From Amyelois transitella (lineage: Eukaryota; Arthropoda; Insecta; Lepidoptera; Pyralidae), in assembly GCF_032362555.1 (NCBI RefSeq), contig NC_083515.1, positions 5,615,001 through 5,679,000 on the forward strand: a DNA stretch of 64,000 bases, read 5' to 3'. Shown here in pieces: positions 21,822-31,261 of this stretch. Both the position numbers and the translations under genes were made by a program. The stretch's first letter is position 1. Each line of letters begins with the position of its first letter. A model generated the notes under the pieces. That model did not search any database. It was not told where the DNA came from and saw nothing but the letters and a program-made list of their open reading frames with translations.

Positions 21822-23486
21822 CTAATTCAATAATTCAGACAACATTTTTCTTAATTTTAAAGAACAAAGATCAAGTGGAGTCTTTTCTTCTTTATTTTTA
21901 ATATGCATGTTAGAACCAGATTTAACCAACATGCATGCTGTAGCCTCTCGATCCTCTTCACATGCTAAATGCCTGAAAATAGAGATGATGACAAGGTCTT
22001 AAAACAAAATAAATAAGTTAATTATATGATAGAATATACATAATGAAAAAAATTTCGTAAATTTTTAGTTCACATTTTGAAGCCATAAATATTTTATAGG
22101 TTATATCATTCAAAATAAGATAGCAATGACAGAATGAATTTTAAACTTTCAAAATTATTTATAAATAACTATACCATAGTTATTTATAAATAATTTTGAA
22201 AGTTTAAAATTCTTTGAATAAAAAATATGATACAAATTTTGTTTAGACATCATATCAATAAAGCCAAAGAAAAAGGTTCATGATTCAAACAAGAAACTCG
22301 GGTGTGATGTCATACTTAAGTAGCATTTTGTGAAATAAAGCAAAACACTTTGTTTTGGACTTGCCCAAATAATGTGATGTGTACTTCATAATTTTTGATT
22401 CAATTATTTCACCAATAAATTGTGAAACAAATATTTATCATCATGCTCTAATATGCAGTTGTTCAATAAGATAGTATTTATGTAGTAACTAAGAATGTCT
22501 AGTCTTTCCTGTAAGGTACTTACAATGCAGTAGAACCTGTTGAATCACAAAGGTCAACATTGACATCTGATGTTTCCAAGAGCAGTTCTACAATGTTGTT
22601 TCTCCCTTGAGCAGCAGCTCTGTGCAAGGGTGTAGCTCCTAGGACATCACTTTCATTGACATTTGCCCCAGCATCCAGTAAAATCTTTACAACCTATTAT
22701 ACAAAATAATTCTTAGTTTTACAAAAAGGAAAATCTTAAAATAATGTTCTGTATTATATAGTTTCTGGTATTTTGCACCACTGAACCAATAACTGAACTA
22801 GGGTTGGCATTTGAAAAAGAAGCAAGTGAAGGTCATGTTATTATAGTAGAGCAACTGGCATCTTAAACATCGGGTAGTGGCCATGACTGGGTTGTTAAAC
22901 AGATTGCCTGATGGCCACATATTCAGTTACCAAATCATATAATCATTATTATAAAATTGTATAGAAATATTTCACTAACAAGAATGTTATCCATAGGTAT
23001 TTAAGGTGAAAAAAATTGCATGAACAAAGACAAGATATCCATGACAAAATTTTACCTCAATGTGACCTTTGGAGCAGGCATAGTGTAAAGATGATTGGCC
23101 ACGATTCGTTTTATGATTTACATTGGCGCCCCTACCAATTAATAATCGAACTACTTCATATCTTCCTGCTGATGCAGCCAATATTAAAGGAGTCGAATTT
23201 GTATCATCTATTGCATTCACATCACATCCACAGTCAATCAAGTAATCTACTAAGTTTTCATTGCCACCTAAAGCTGCCCAGTGCAACAGGAGTCTACCAT
23301 TCTGCAAAAATGTTATAGAATGATTATGTATTCAATTCAATAAGTACTAAAATTCATTTGAAATTGTTGCCATTGCCTGCTTACCGAATCTGGAGTCTTG
23401 GCTAAAGCCTCGTTTTGATCAATTTTAACTTTAACTTGATTAAAATCACCTTTATAGGCAGTTTCATACACTGATCCGATAGACAT
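21822..23486 (-). CDS. PSMD10: gankyrin, 26S proteasome assembly chaperone
   Basis: Four coding exons: 23385-23486, 23056-23301, 22524-22693 and 21822-21972. All phases agree, giving 222 residues (human 226). The protein is built of ankyrin repeats: LLLHWAALGGNENLVDYLI, TPLILAASAGRYEVVRLLI, SSLHYACSKGHIEVVKILL, TPLHRAAAQGRNNIVELLL and a C-terminal 'NKEEKTPLDLC', which matches the gankyrin ending. The N-terminal MSIGSVYETAYKGDFNQVKV fits the first, degenerate repeat. Gankyrin binds the Rpt3 ATPase and helps assemble the 19S regulatory particle. The third intron holds a perfect 35-bp inverted repeat. It lies downstream of, and on the same strand as, no coupled gene; DGKE begins about 0.8 kb away. 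Confidence 0.93.
22137..22211. repeat. perfect 35-bp inverted repeat (hairpin) in a PSMD10 intron
   Basis: The left arm 22137-22171 and right arm 22177-22211 are exact reverse complements around a 5-base centre (tacca). The arms are AT-rich ('ttaaactttcaaaattattt'). No transposon target duplication was recognised next to it. Confidence 0.95.
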
Positions 23487-24650
23487 TGTTACTAAACAAT
23501 AATCCCGGGCACGAGCGACGATGACTATGAATTATCCCCAAAGCCAAACCAAAGCTTCAATTTCTCTTCGTGATTTTGCTTACAACACAAACCAACTAGA
23601 GATGAGACTGCTCACTCACATTACAAAAAATCAATTCATAATCTTTCAGTAATTACGCTGGTAGGTACCTACGTAAAATTGTTCAACAACGTTTTAACAA
23701 TCAATTACAAATTAAAGAAGTTTTGAAGTTTATAAAATAAATGAGCTATACACTATACTTATTTAACACAGATAATAATTTTAAAATGTCTAAAGACTGA
23801 TAAGACACTCATTGGTTCACTGATTAGTTAGTTCCTTTGTATGCGCATAGCACTAGTGTCGACAAGCTAGTGATGTACCTACTCGATATCTAAAAATGCT
23901 GCTGGTCTTATGTGTTGTAATTTTGTTTTATTATTTTATAAAAATGAAGCAAAAATGCATTGTGTACGTAAACCTTTATTTAGAAATAGATTTATTTTCA
24001 AAATAGGATGCAAGACAATATAACACAGTGTCAACATTACTTATGTTTCTACTACCGCTTCCTTAATCCTTTTCGCCCCCACGTGTTAGCCTGGGCTAAG
24101 GCACATATACAATCTTTTGCAAAATCACGTCAGGACCCTTTACTTGGATTTGGCGGGGTTGGCAACACATTTCAGTCCCAGATCGTCAGCAACTTCTGCA
24201 ACACGTTGCCGTACCAGCATAGCTCTTGCATTTACTACTTCTGCTTACAAAGTAGTCAAATTTGCAAGACAGTTGTGGCGACTCAAATGGTCTTCAGTTG
24301 AAAATTTGTAACGTATTAAGACATTAACATATTGTATGGAATTCTACTTTGAAATTCAAAATAATTTTCATTTTATTTGAACCTCTTATAAAAATGTTGA
24401 AAATAATTAATTACTTATGTACATGGTACATATATTTAATTGAAAAAACACTTTTTGAAAGTTTCTAATTAACATTTTATGACAAAGTACCTAAATATAG
24501 TATGGTATGCAACAGCTGAACAGACTTAACAATTTACATAACAAATAATATTTAAATCCAATGGTAAATTTCATATATTTTGTCTAAATTGCAATATTGC
24601 ACTGTCAACCGCTGGACACTTAAAAAGCGCAGTGACAGGAGTTCCACAAT
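23487..24650. other. spacer between PSMD10 and the Jockey LINE
   Basis: It contains the PSMD10 promoter and AT-rich sequence. The only suggestive block is the coding-like stretch at 24003-24310, listed separately. Confidence 0.4.
24003..24310 (-). pseudogene. possible decayed coding sequence, source unknown
   Basis: The minus strand gives broken but protein-like frames: FSTEDHLSRHNCLANLTTL, a stop, then NARAMLVRQRVAEVADDLGL and KCVANPAKSK followed by another stop. Composition is richer in GC than the flanks. It may be a processed pseudogene or old transposon ORF; I do not recognise the family. Confidence 0.25.
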
Positions 24651-24653
24651 GTA

Positions 24654-24690
24654 AGAAAGAAAGAAAGAAAGAAAAATCTTTATTTGGCGC
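24654..24690 (-). repeat. (GAAA)n microsatellite with LINE-tail motif
   Basis: About five GAAA units followed by 'aatctttatttggcgcaag'. This is the reverse orientation of the CTTT-tailed motif seen near 17390-17476. It abuts the 5' side of the Jockey element. Confidence 0.6.
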
Positions 24691-24995
24691 AAGATGTAAG
24701 GATTCGCCAGTCGCTTCAAGAACAATTTCTACGAGTACGAGCCGACTTCAGTTTCCGCGCTTGGGGAAGACGTAGCCACGCCCCCCCAACACCCCGCAAT
24801 CAATATTTGCGTAGGAGAGGATAGCTCCCGGCGGAAACCCCTGCCAGGACTTCGGGACTGATTTGCTCGCACCCCCCAAGTAGCCGGCCTCCCACCAGCG
24901 GGTCTCACCGGTGAAAAGGGGTTGGGTAGTCGGCCCCGTTGTTCCTTCGGCTGCTCGGGAGCGACTCCACTCCCGCGCGTCGTCCGGGCTCCGAA

Positions 24996-25907
24996 ATGGA
25001 GCCCCCCCCCCGGGAAGGGGTAGGTGCGGGTCCCCCGCACCCCTCCCCCGACATCGCCCTAACGCATACGCCAACAGCGGCGTATGCTACGCCGACGGGC
25101 GTTTTTCACGCGCCCGCCGCCGCCGTCTCCGCCGCTGCTGTCGCCGCTGCGCTAACTGCCGCCGATGCCGTCGCCGCGGCCCCCGCCGCCGCAGTTTCGA
25201 ACACCAACACGGCGACGACGACGACCGCAGCGGCACCTAATGTAACTGCCGCCGTCACCGCCGCCGCCATCACCACCGCTGCCGCCACCGCGGCCAACAC
25301 CGCTGCCGCCACCGCCGCCGCCATTTCCTCCGCCGCCGCTGCCGCCGCCGCCACCACCGCCGCCGCTAGCGCCGTCACCCCGGCCACCGACGCCTCCGCG
25401 GCAGTCAGGACCGCCTTCGACGCTACCGCCGCCCTCGCCGCCGCATCCACACCCGCGCCCCTCGCGTCCCTGTCCCCAAAGGGATGGATGAAGAGGGACG
25501 CGGAGATTCTCGTCCGGCTAGTCAAGGGGAACTGGCTGTCGCCGGGGTTGGCCCAATGGATGGCCGTATACTTGCGCCTCCAAGAAAATGAGGTGCGGGG
25601 GGTCGCCCCGTCGGTCGCCGACCTGACGGCGTTGGACGCGGCGAGGCGGGGGGTGATTGCACTGCCCCCCGTCGATATGGGAACGCCGAGGGGGAGGGTA
25701 ATTACCTCCCTCCTGAAGAGGCCGGCCAGCCCAGAAGAAGAAGGCCAAAAGAAGAAGCCGCGCGCCATCAACATGGGGGAGGAGGAATCCCGCTCCTCCA
25801 CGCAGGAGCCGTCGTCGTCGGGATCTATGGCGGACCTGACGATGACGGAAGCAAGCCGCCGCCCCCTGCAGCGCGCGGCCACAATGGCGTCGGAGCGCGG
25901 CTCTGAG

Positions 25908-25941
<34 letters not shown>

Positions 25942-27714
25942 ATGCAATGATGAAGCCTCCGCCGGCCGGAAGATCAGCGATCCCGAGATGGCAGTCCCGG
26001 GACCCGCGCCGCGCCCAAGCGGGGGCGGACTCAAATCGCGCGCCCGCCCACGCGTCCGCCCAGGCGCCCGCCCAGGCGCCCATGCAAGCGGCCGCCCACG
26101 CAGCCGCCCGCCCGCCCGCCCAAGCAGACGTCCGCCCGCCTAACCAGGCGCCCGCCCAACCAGCCGCCCGCCCGCCCAGCCGGGCGCCCGCCCAACCAGC
26201 CGCCCGCCCGCCCAACCAGGCGCCCGCCCAACCAGGCGCCCGCCCAACCAGCTGCCCGCCCGCCCAACCAAGCGGCCGCCCAACTAGCCGCCCGCCCGCC
26301 CAACCAGGCGCCCGCCCAAGCGGCCGCTCGCCCGCCCGCCCAGGCGCCCGCCCAAGCAGCCGCTCGCCCGCCCGCCCAGGCCCCCGCCCTTGCGCCTGCC
26401 CACGCGCCCACCCAACGCGCGCCGCCCTCGCTGGCCGCTCCCGCGGTATCATTTGCCCGGGTAGCGGCTAACACCGGAGCCCCGCTTCCCCAAAGAAAAG
26501 GGGCACAACGGGGAGCGGTGCCTCGCGCCCCGCCCACCACCTCAACACCTGCCGCCTCCAGTTCGACCACAGCTGTGGCCTCCTCTGGAACCGCAGCCCT
26601 CGCAGCCACCGCCACCGCCGCCGCCGCAGCCGCTGCCGCCTCAGCCGCCCCGCCGACGGCACAAGCGCCCCGGGAGCCGCGCTACCCAAGGATCTGTGTG
26701 GACCACCTGCCCAACTGGGTGGTCCATTTCAGGGAAATTAGCCGACTGCTGGGACGCTCGCCGGCCGCCGTCGCACGCGGAAGAGGCGTGCACTTTACGC
26801 CAAAGGACGGCAACGAATATAGGACAGTCCAGAGGTATATCAACACTCTGGACGTCCAATGGCACTCATATTCGTTGCCGTCGGACCGTCCCTTGAAGGT
26901 GGCCATCCGCGGGCTGCCGCCCGACACGGAGGAGGCCGCGCTTAAAGAAGACCTGGAGGAGAAGGGTTTCACCGTGGAAGCCATCAAAGCCATCCGGGGC
27001 AGGGGAGATCGCCCCGGATGTGTCTTCTTCGCCCTCCTGGCCAGAACACAGAACTGCCAGGAGGTATTCACGGTGAAAGAAATCCTTCACTGGCCGACCC
27101 TGAAGGTGGAGGCGTGGAGGGGGAAACAGGGACCCGCCCAGTGCCACAGATGTCAGTTGTTCCGACACTCGTCGGTCAACTGCCACCGAGCAACCGTCTG
27201 CGTGCGCTGCGGAGGGCCCCACAAGGCCACGGACTGCGAGCGGCCATTGGACCAGCCCGCCACCTGCGCCAACTGCGGTGGACCGCACCCGGCAAATCAC
27301 TCCTCGTGCCCGGTGCTGCGGCGCGAGGCCAGAAACAGACGGGCTGGCCCAGTCGCTCGCAGCGGAACCGCCCCCACGCCTCAAAACACCACAACCGAAG
27401 CAGCAGAGGCCTCACTGATGGCCCCCGCCAACCCACCGACCGCCAGGGGAGCAGAGCTCCCGAAAAAGAAAAGGAAGAAGAAGAAGAAGAAGAATGCCGC
27501 CGCCGTGAGCTCTGCCCCCGTGGCGGAGGAAGAAGCGGCTGCAACCGTGCCGCCTCCCCCGGCACCTCAAACCGTTCCCGCGCCTGCCTCGGCTGCGCCG
27601 ATCCCACCGGAGCACTTCTACGCGCTGGTGCAGTCGGTGCAGCAGATGCAGGCACTGCTGGCCGCCCTCGTCCCCGCGGCCCCCCTCAGAGGCGTACCCA
27701 CCCCTAACCTTTAA
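24996..27714 (+). pseudogene. Jockey ORF1 (Gag-like), single frameshift
   Basis: The ATG at 24996 (MEPPPREGVGAGPP) opens a frame that runs to a stop at 26471. The remainder continues in the +1 frame to the TAA at 27712-27714. The first part has Ala/Thr tracts and a conserved block with WLSPGLAQWMAVYLRLQ. The second carries a PRE_C2HC-like RNA-binding region (LKVAIRGLPPDTEEAAL), three CCHC knuckles (CHRCQLFRHSSVNC, CVRCGGPHKATDC, CANCGGPHPANHSSC) and a Lys-rich tract that could act in nuclear import. The break falls in the 36-bp repeat array, where a 16-bp unit shifts the frame. The same 12-residue peptide repeat resumes after it, which shows the two halves were one ORF. Elsewhere the frame is open, so the lesion is recent or an assembly artefact. 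Confidence 0.85.
26148..26415 (+). repeat. 36-bp coding tandem repeat with one truncated unit
   Basis: Units at 26148-26183, 26184-26219, 26220-26235 (only 16 bp), 26236-26271, 26272-26307, 26308-26343, 26344-26379 and 26380-26415. Most units encode variants of a 12-residue peptide, APAQPAARPPNQ, as part of Jockey ORF1. The short third unit changes the reading frame. High C+G and few stop-like triplets leave long fortuitous frames on both strands. Confidence 0.9.
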
Positions 27715-27716
27715 TT

Positions 27717-30452
27717 ATGGATGGTACGCCTCTGAGGATCGTGTACTGGAACGCAGAATCGCTCCGGAGGAAGAAATACTTGCTGGCCAACTTCCTCCGG
27801 GAGCAGCACATCGATGTTCTCCTCGTCAGCGAGACCCACCTGCGGGATGACCAAAAGTTTGGCATCCCAAACTACATCACATACCGGAAGGATGAGAAGA
27901 GCCCGGTCAGTGGATACGCCTACCGGGGACTTGCAGTGTTGGTGAAGCGCAACATCATTCATCAGCCCATCCCCCACGTGGAGTTCCAGACGATGTACGC
28001 CCTTGGCGTGCTCGTCAGCGTCGCCGGCCGCGAGCTGCGGCTGTTTGCGACATACATACCGCCAGGGGCCAAGCTCGACACCAACGAGCTTTGGTCCCTA
28101 CTGAACACCACCACGCCAACGCTTGTGGCTGGCGACTTTAACGCCAAGCACACAGCCTGGAACTCCACGAGGATCAACCGAAGCGGAAGAATCCTTCTTC
28201 AGGCCGCTGTGGACCACGACTTCGAGCTGTTGGGGCCTGACGAACCCACCCACACCGACACGTTGGGAGGCTCCGACACCATCGACATCGTGGCCCACAG
28301 AGGGCTGACAGCGCTGCCAACACTGCACGTCTACCCGGACCTGCCGTCAGACCACCGGCCGGTTCTTCTCATCCTCCGGGACCTTCCGGCGAGGGTCACG
28401 CTGCCGAGGAGAACATCCAAAATAAAATGGGACCACTTCGAGGACAAGATTGTGGGCGACAAGGCCAGTGTCGCCTTCAAGCGGGTCTCCACCAGCGAGG
28501 AGGTCGAGCTTGCGGCGAGTGCCATCACCCGCAGCATCCAGCACGCGCTCGACGCCGCACGGACCCCCGTGCCGGCCACCGCCAAACCCGAGCCGCTCCC
28601 GGCGCACCTCACCGCGCTGCTGGAGCGAAAGCGAAGAATGCGGAGGCTGTGGATGAGTACTCGCTGCCCAACACTCAAAGCCGACCTAAACAAGCTGGTG
28701 GAGACAATCAAGGACAAACTAGAGGAGCACGCAGCCAGATCGTGGGAGAACCACCTCATATCGGTAGGCGGTGATATCCCCTCCGTTCACCGCCTCTGCC
28801 GGCAGTTGTCGGGCGTGCCACAACCCGTCCGGCCGCTGCTGGCAGCCGATGGCCTCCCACGGTTCAAGGCCGAAGACAGGGCTGAGATCTTCGCCGAACA
28901 TCTGGAGCGTCAGTTCACGCCGAACCCGATCGTGGACCAGGCCCACCACGACAGCGTCGTCGAGCACCTTCGGGAGTACCTTGCGGAGCCGGTGCCGGAG
29001 CTTGAGGATGCGGCATTCTTCACTCCCGGCCAGGTCAAGAGGACCATCCTGAAGCTGAAGCCCAGGAAAGCCCCGGGCGCAGACAACGTCACGAACGAGG
29101 CGCTTCGCCACCTACCGCCGGGATTCATCACGGCGGTGACGCGCCTCTTCAACGGCATTCTGCGCTCGGGCCACTACCCGCAAGAATGGAAGACCGGAAG
29201 GGTGATCCTCTTGCCCAAGCCGGGAAAGGACCTCCGCAAGCCTGAGAGCTACCGGCCCATCACGCTTCTCAGCGCCCTCTCGAAGGTGTTCGAAAAACTG
29301 CTGCTCGGCCTCATACTGCCGCACATCACGCCGCGCGCCGAGCAGTTCGGGTTCCGGCCCGAACACTCTACGACGCTCCAGATTGCCAGACTCCTTGGCG
29401 AGATCTCAGCTGCTGCCAACCGCAAGGAGACCGTGGCTGTCGTGCTCCTCGACAACGAGAAGGCCTTCGACAGAGTATGGCACGAGGGGTTGCTGTACAA
29501 ACTGTCGAAGAGCCAACTTCCCAGAAGACTAACAAGGATTGTGGCCTCCTTCCTGAACGAGTGGAAGATCAGGGTGGCGGTCGAAGACGCCGTTTCTTCG
29601 GAGAAACCCGTCCGGGCTGGCGTTCCTCAGGGCAGCTGCCTGAGCCCGGCCTGCTACGCTGCGTACACCGACGACATCCCGGTCGCCGATGGAGCCAAGC
29701 TGGCTCTATACGCCGACGACGCGGCGTACTTCGCGAAATCCATAAACGCGAAGCACGCCGCCAAGAAGCTCCAAAAGGCACTCGACGCCCTGCCAGATTG
29801 GCTCCAGAAGTGGAGACTGTCGGTGAACGTGGCGAAAACGCAGGCCATTATCTCCGGGAACGCCGCCCCACCGCCGCCGCTGAAGCTCTTCGGGAAGGAC
29901 GTGGCGTGGCAGCCACACGTCACCTACCTCGGGGTCAAGATCGACCGTGGACTTCGCCTGAAGACCCACGTCGATTCAGTGGTGCAAACTGTGAAGATGG
30001 CCAGGGGAAGACTGCGTCCAGTCCTCTCCTCCAGCCTCCCGCTGAAGACGAAGCTCGGGATCTACAAGACCTACGTTAGATCCCGCCTCACGTACGCAGC
30101 CCAGGCGTGGTACGCCTATGTCGCGGAGACAAACAGGCAACGTCTCCGTGCTCAAGAGAACCAATGTCTCCGCGACATCGTCAGGGCCCCACGGTACGTG
30201 AGGAACGCGACGATCCAGCGGGACCTCAAATGGGAGGGCCTGGACGCGTTCATCTCGCGTCTGGCCGGCGATATGTTCGGCAGGGCGGACAGGTCGGCGC
30301 ACCCGCACCTTGTGGGTATCGCGCCACTCCACGCTCGCCCGCCGGACCGAAGATGGCCATCGCCGAGAGAAGCCATCTTCACAGCGAACACCACTGCAGG
30401 CGCCGCACCCGCGGCGCCCGTTGACCCCGCAGGAAGAGGAAGACCTCATTAG
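27717..30452 (+). CDS. Jockey ORF2: endonuclease and reverse transcriptase, intact
   Basis: An open frame of 911 residues starts two bases after the ORF1 stop. The N-terminal AP-like endonuclease shows WNAESL (N12), SETHL (E39), TYIPPG (Y113), GDFNAKHTAW (D140, N142), D190 and SDHRP (211-214). The RT has SYRPITLLSALSKVFEKLL (511-529), motif A LLDNEKAFDRVWH (D579), GVPQGSCLSP (635-644), YADD (665-668) and TYLGVKID in the thumb region. All catalytic residues I know for these domains are present. The protein nicks target DNA and primes cDNA synthesis from the nick (target-primed reverse transcription). It reads YADD where many Jockey elements have FADD. No frameshift or stop was seen, so this ORF may still be functional. 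Confidence 0.95.
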   Translation: MDGTPLRIVYWNAESLRRKKYLLANFLREQHIDVLLVSETHLRDDQKFGIPNYITYRKDEKSPVSGYAYRGLAVLVKRNIIHQPIPHVEFQTMYALGVLVSVAGRELRLFATYIPPGAKLDTNELWSLLNTTTPTLVAGDFNAKHTAWNSTRINRSGRILLQAAVDHDFELLGPDEPTHTDTLGGSDTIDIVAHRGLTALPTLHVYPDLPSDHRPVLLILRDLPARVTLPRRTSKIKWDHFEDKIVGDKASVAFKRVSTSEEVELAASAITRSIQHALDAARTPVPATAKPEPLPAHLTALLERKRRMRRLWMSTRCPTLKADLNKLVETIKDKLEEHAARSWENHLISVGGDIPSVHRLCRQLSGVPQPVRPLLAADGLPRFKAEDRAEIFAEHLERQFTPNPIVDQAHHDSVVEHLREYLAEPVPELEDAAFFTPGQVKRTILKLKPRKAPGADNVTNEALRHLPPGFITAVTRLFNGILRSGHYPQEWKTGRVILLPKPGKDLRKPESYRPITLLSALSKVFEKLLLGLILPHITPRAEQFGFRPEHSTTLQIARLLGEISAAANRKETVAVVLLDNEKAFDRVWHEGLLYKLSKSQLPRRLTRIVASFLNEWKIRVAVEDAVSSEKPVRAGVPQGSCLSPACYAAYTDDIPVADGAKLALYADDAAYFAKSINAKHAAKKLQKALDALPDWLQKWRLSVNVAKTQAIISGNAAPPPPLKLFGKDVAWQPHVTYLGVKIDRGLRLKTHVDSVVQTVKMARGRLRPVLSSSLPLKTKLGIYKTYVRSRLTYAAQAWYAYVAETNRQRLRAQENQCLRDIVRAPRYVRNATIQRDLKWEGLDAFISRLAGDMFGRADRSAHPHLVGIAPLHARPPDRRWPSPREAIFTANTTAGAAPAAPVDPAGRGRPH

Positions 30453-30477
30453 TGGCCGCCACGGCCACGCTCGTGAC

Positions 30478-30497
30478 CTGCCTGCCGTTGCAGGCAG
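30478..30497 (+). repeat. Jockey 3'UTR hairpin 1
   Basis: ctgcctgc and gcaggcag form a perfect 8-bp stem with a cgtt loop, just after the ORF2 stop. It may be an RNA structure recognised by the element's own reverse transcriptase. Confidence 0.8.
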
Positions 30498-30544
30498 CGT
30501 AGACATCCGCTGAAGAGGGCCACAATCCCTGACCAGCTACCCCA

Positions 30545-30567
30545 CATTTCCGCCTACGGCGGAAATG
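30545..30567 (+). repeat. Jockey 3'UTR hairpin 2
   Basis: catttccgcc and ggcggaaatg form a perfect 10-bp stem with a tac loop, about 55 bp before the A tail. Confidence 0.85.
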
Positions 30568-30635
30568 CAGGATGACCCACGACGAAGATGTAACATAACA
30601 TTTTCATTCATAAACATAGAAATAAAAAAAAAAAA

Positions 30636-31261
30636 TACATGATGCGACCGAAAGGGTTTCCACTCAGCATATGCATGTGTATGATGTATTGTGCGGAAGA
30701 TTGAATGAGATGGTGTATGCCAGACATTTAAGTCAATATCATTGTCACTTTGACATATTTGGCATTACACCACAGTGAAACGAGCGGGTGAAGGAAAGCT
30801 AATGGAATTGAAACGAAGGAACTTGAAGGAAGAGCTTGATGAAAGGAATGAGCTCCAATTTTATTTACACATAATGTACCAGTAGATTAGTAGGTAGTAC
30901 TAACTAGTGCGCGTTTGGTAACCATGCAAGTTGTTTTATTGCACTGTTTCGAGTAACTTGAATTCATCAATATAAAATTAGTAAGACTGAAATTTAAACA
31001 ACTTCTGAATGTTGGAGAAGTGTGTTCTACTTAGTTTAGTATTGTCAAAGGTGACATCATACAGCGTACTAGCTTTTGACCAACATTTATAGCCAAAGCC
31101 GTATACTTTTCGTATTGTATCCAACACCCATAAAAATTTTAACAAGCCTACTTTTAAATAAAATGCATAAAATATGACCTGGATGTTGAATATATTGTAG
31201 AGAGGGATGCTCAGGCCTAAATTAATCCTTCATTTGCAGGTTTTAACCACCATAATCCAGA
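30636..31261. other. MBOAT2 upstream region
   Basis: No gene was recognised. A splice acceptor (catttgcag, 31239) or a second one (aatccag, 31260) just before the MBOAT2 start suggests a 5'UTR intron. The promoter would then lie further upstream, possibly displaced by the LINE insertion. Confidence 0.4.

Larger units (their letters stand above)
24696..30635 (+). mobile_element. near-complete Jockey-clade LINE
   Basis: A GC-rich block of about 6 kb in AT-rich DNA. It has a 5'UTR, an ORF1 with Ala/Pro-rich repeats and three CCHC knuckles, an ORF2 with AP-type endonuclease and RT, a 3'UTR with two hairpins, and a terminal AATAAA plus A12 (30621-30635). ORF order, zinc knuckles, endonuclease motifs and lack of RNase H fit the Jockey clade. 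The 3' end is clear; the 5' end is approximate because I found no target-site duplication (the 3' flank begins tacatgatgcgacc). The intact ORF2 suggests a young insertion. It is intergenic, between PSMD10 and MBOAT2. Confidence 0.9.

Noticed and set aside
25106-26615. Very long antisense open frames (up to about 450 codons) across the GC-rich Jockey ORF1
   Set aside because: They consist of Ala/Gly/Trp/Arg low-complexity translation of a GCC/CGC-rich coding repeat. Absence of stops follows from base composition, and no domain is visible.
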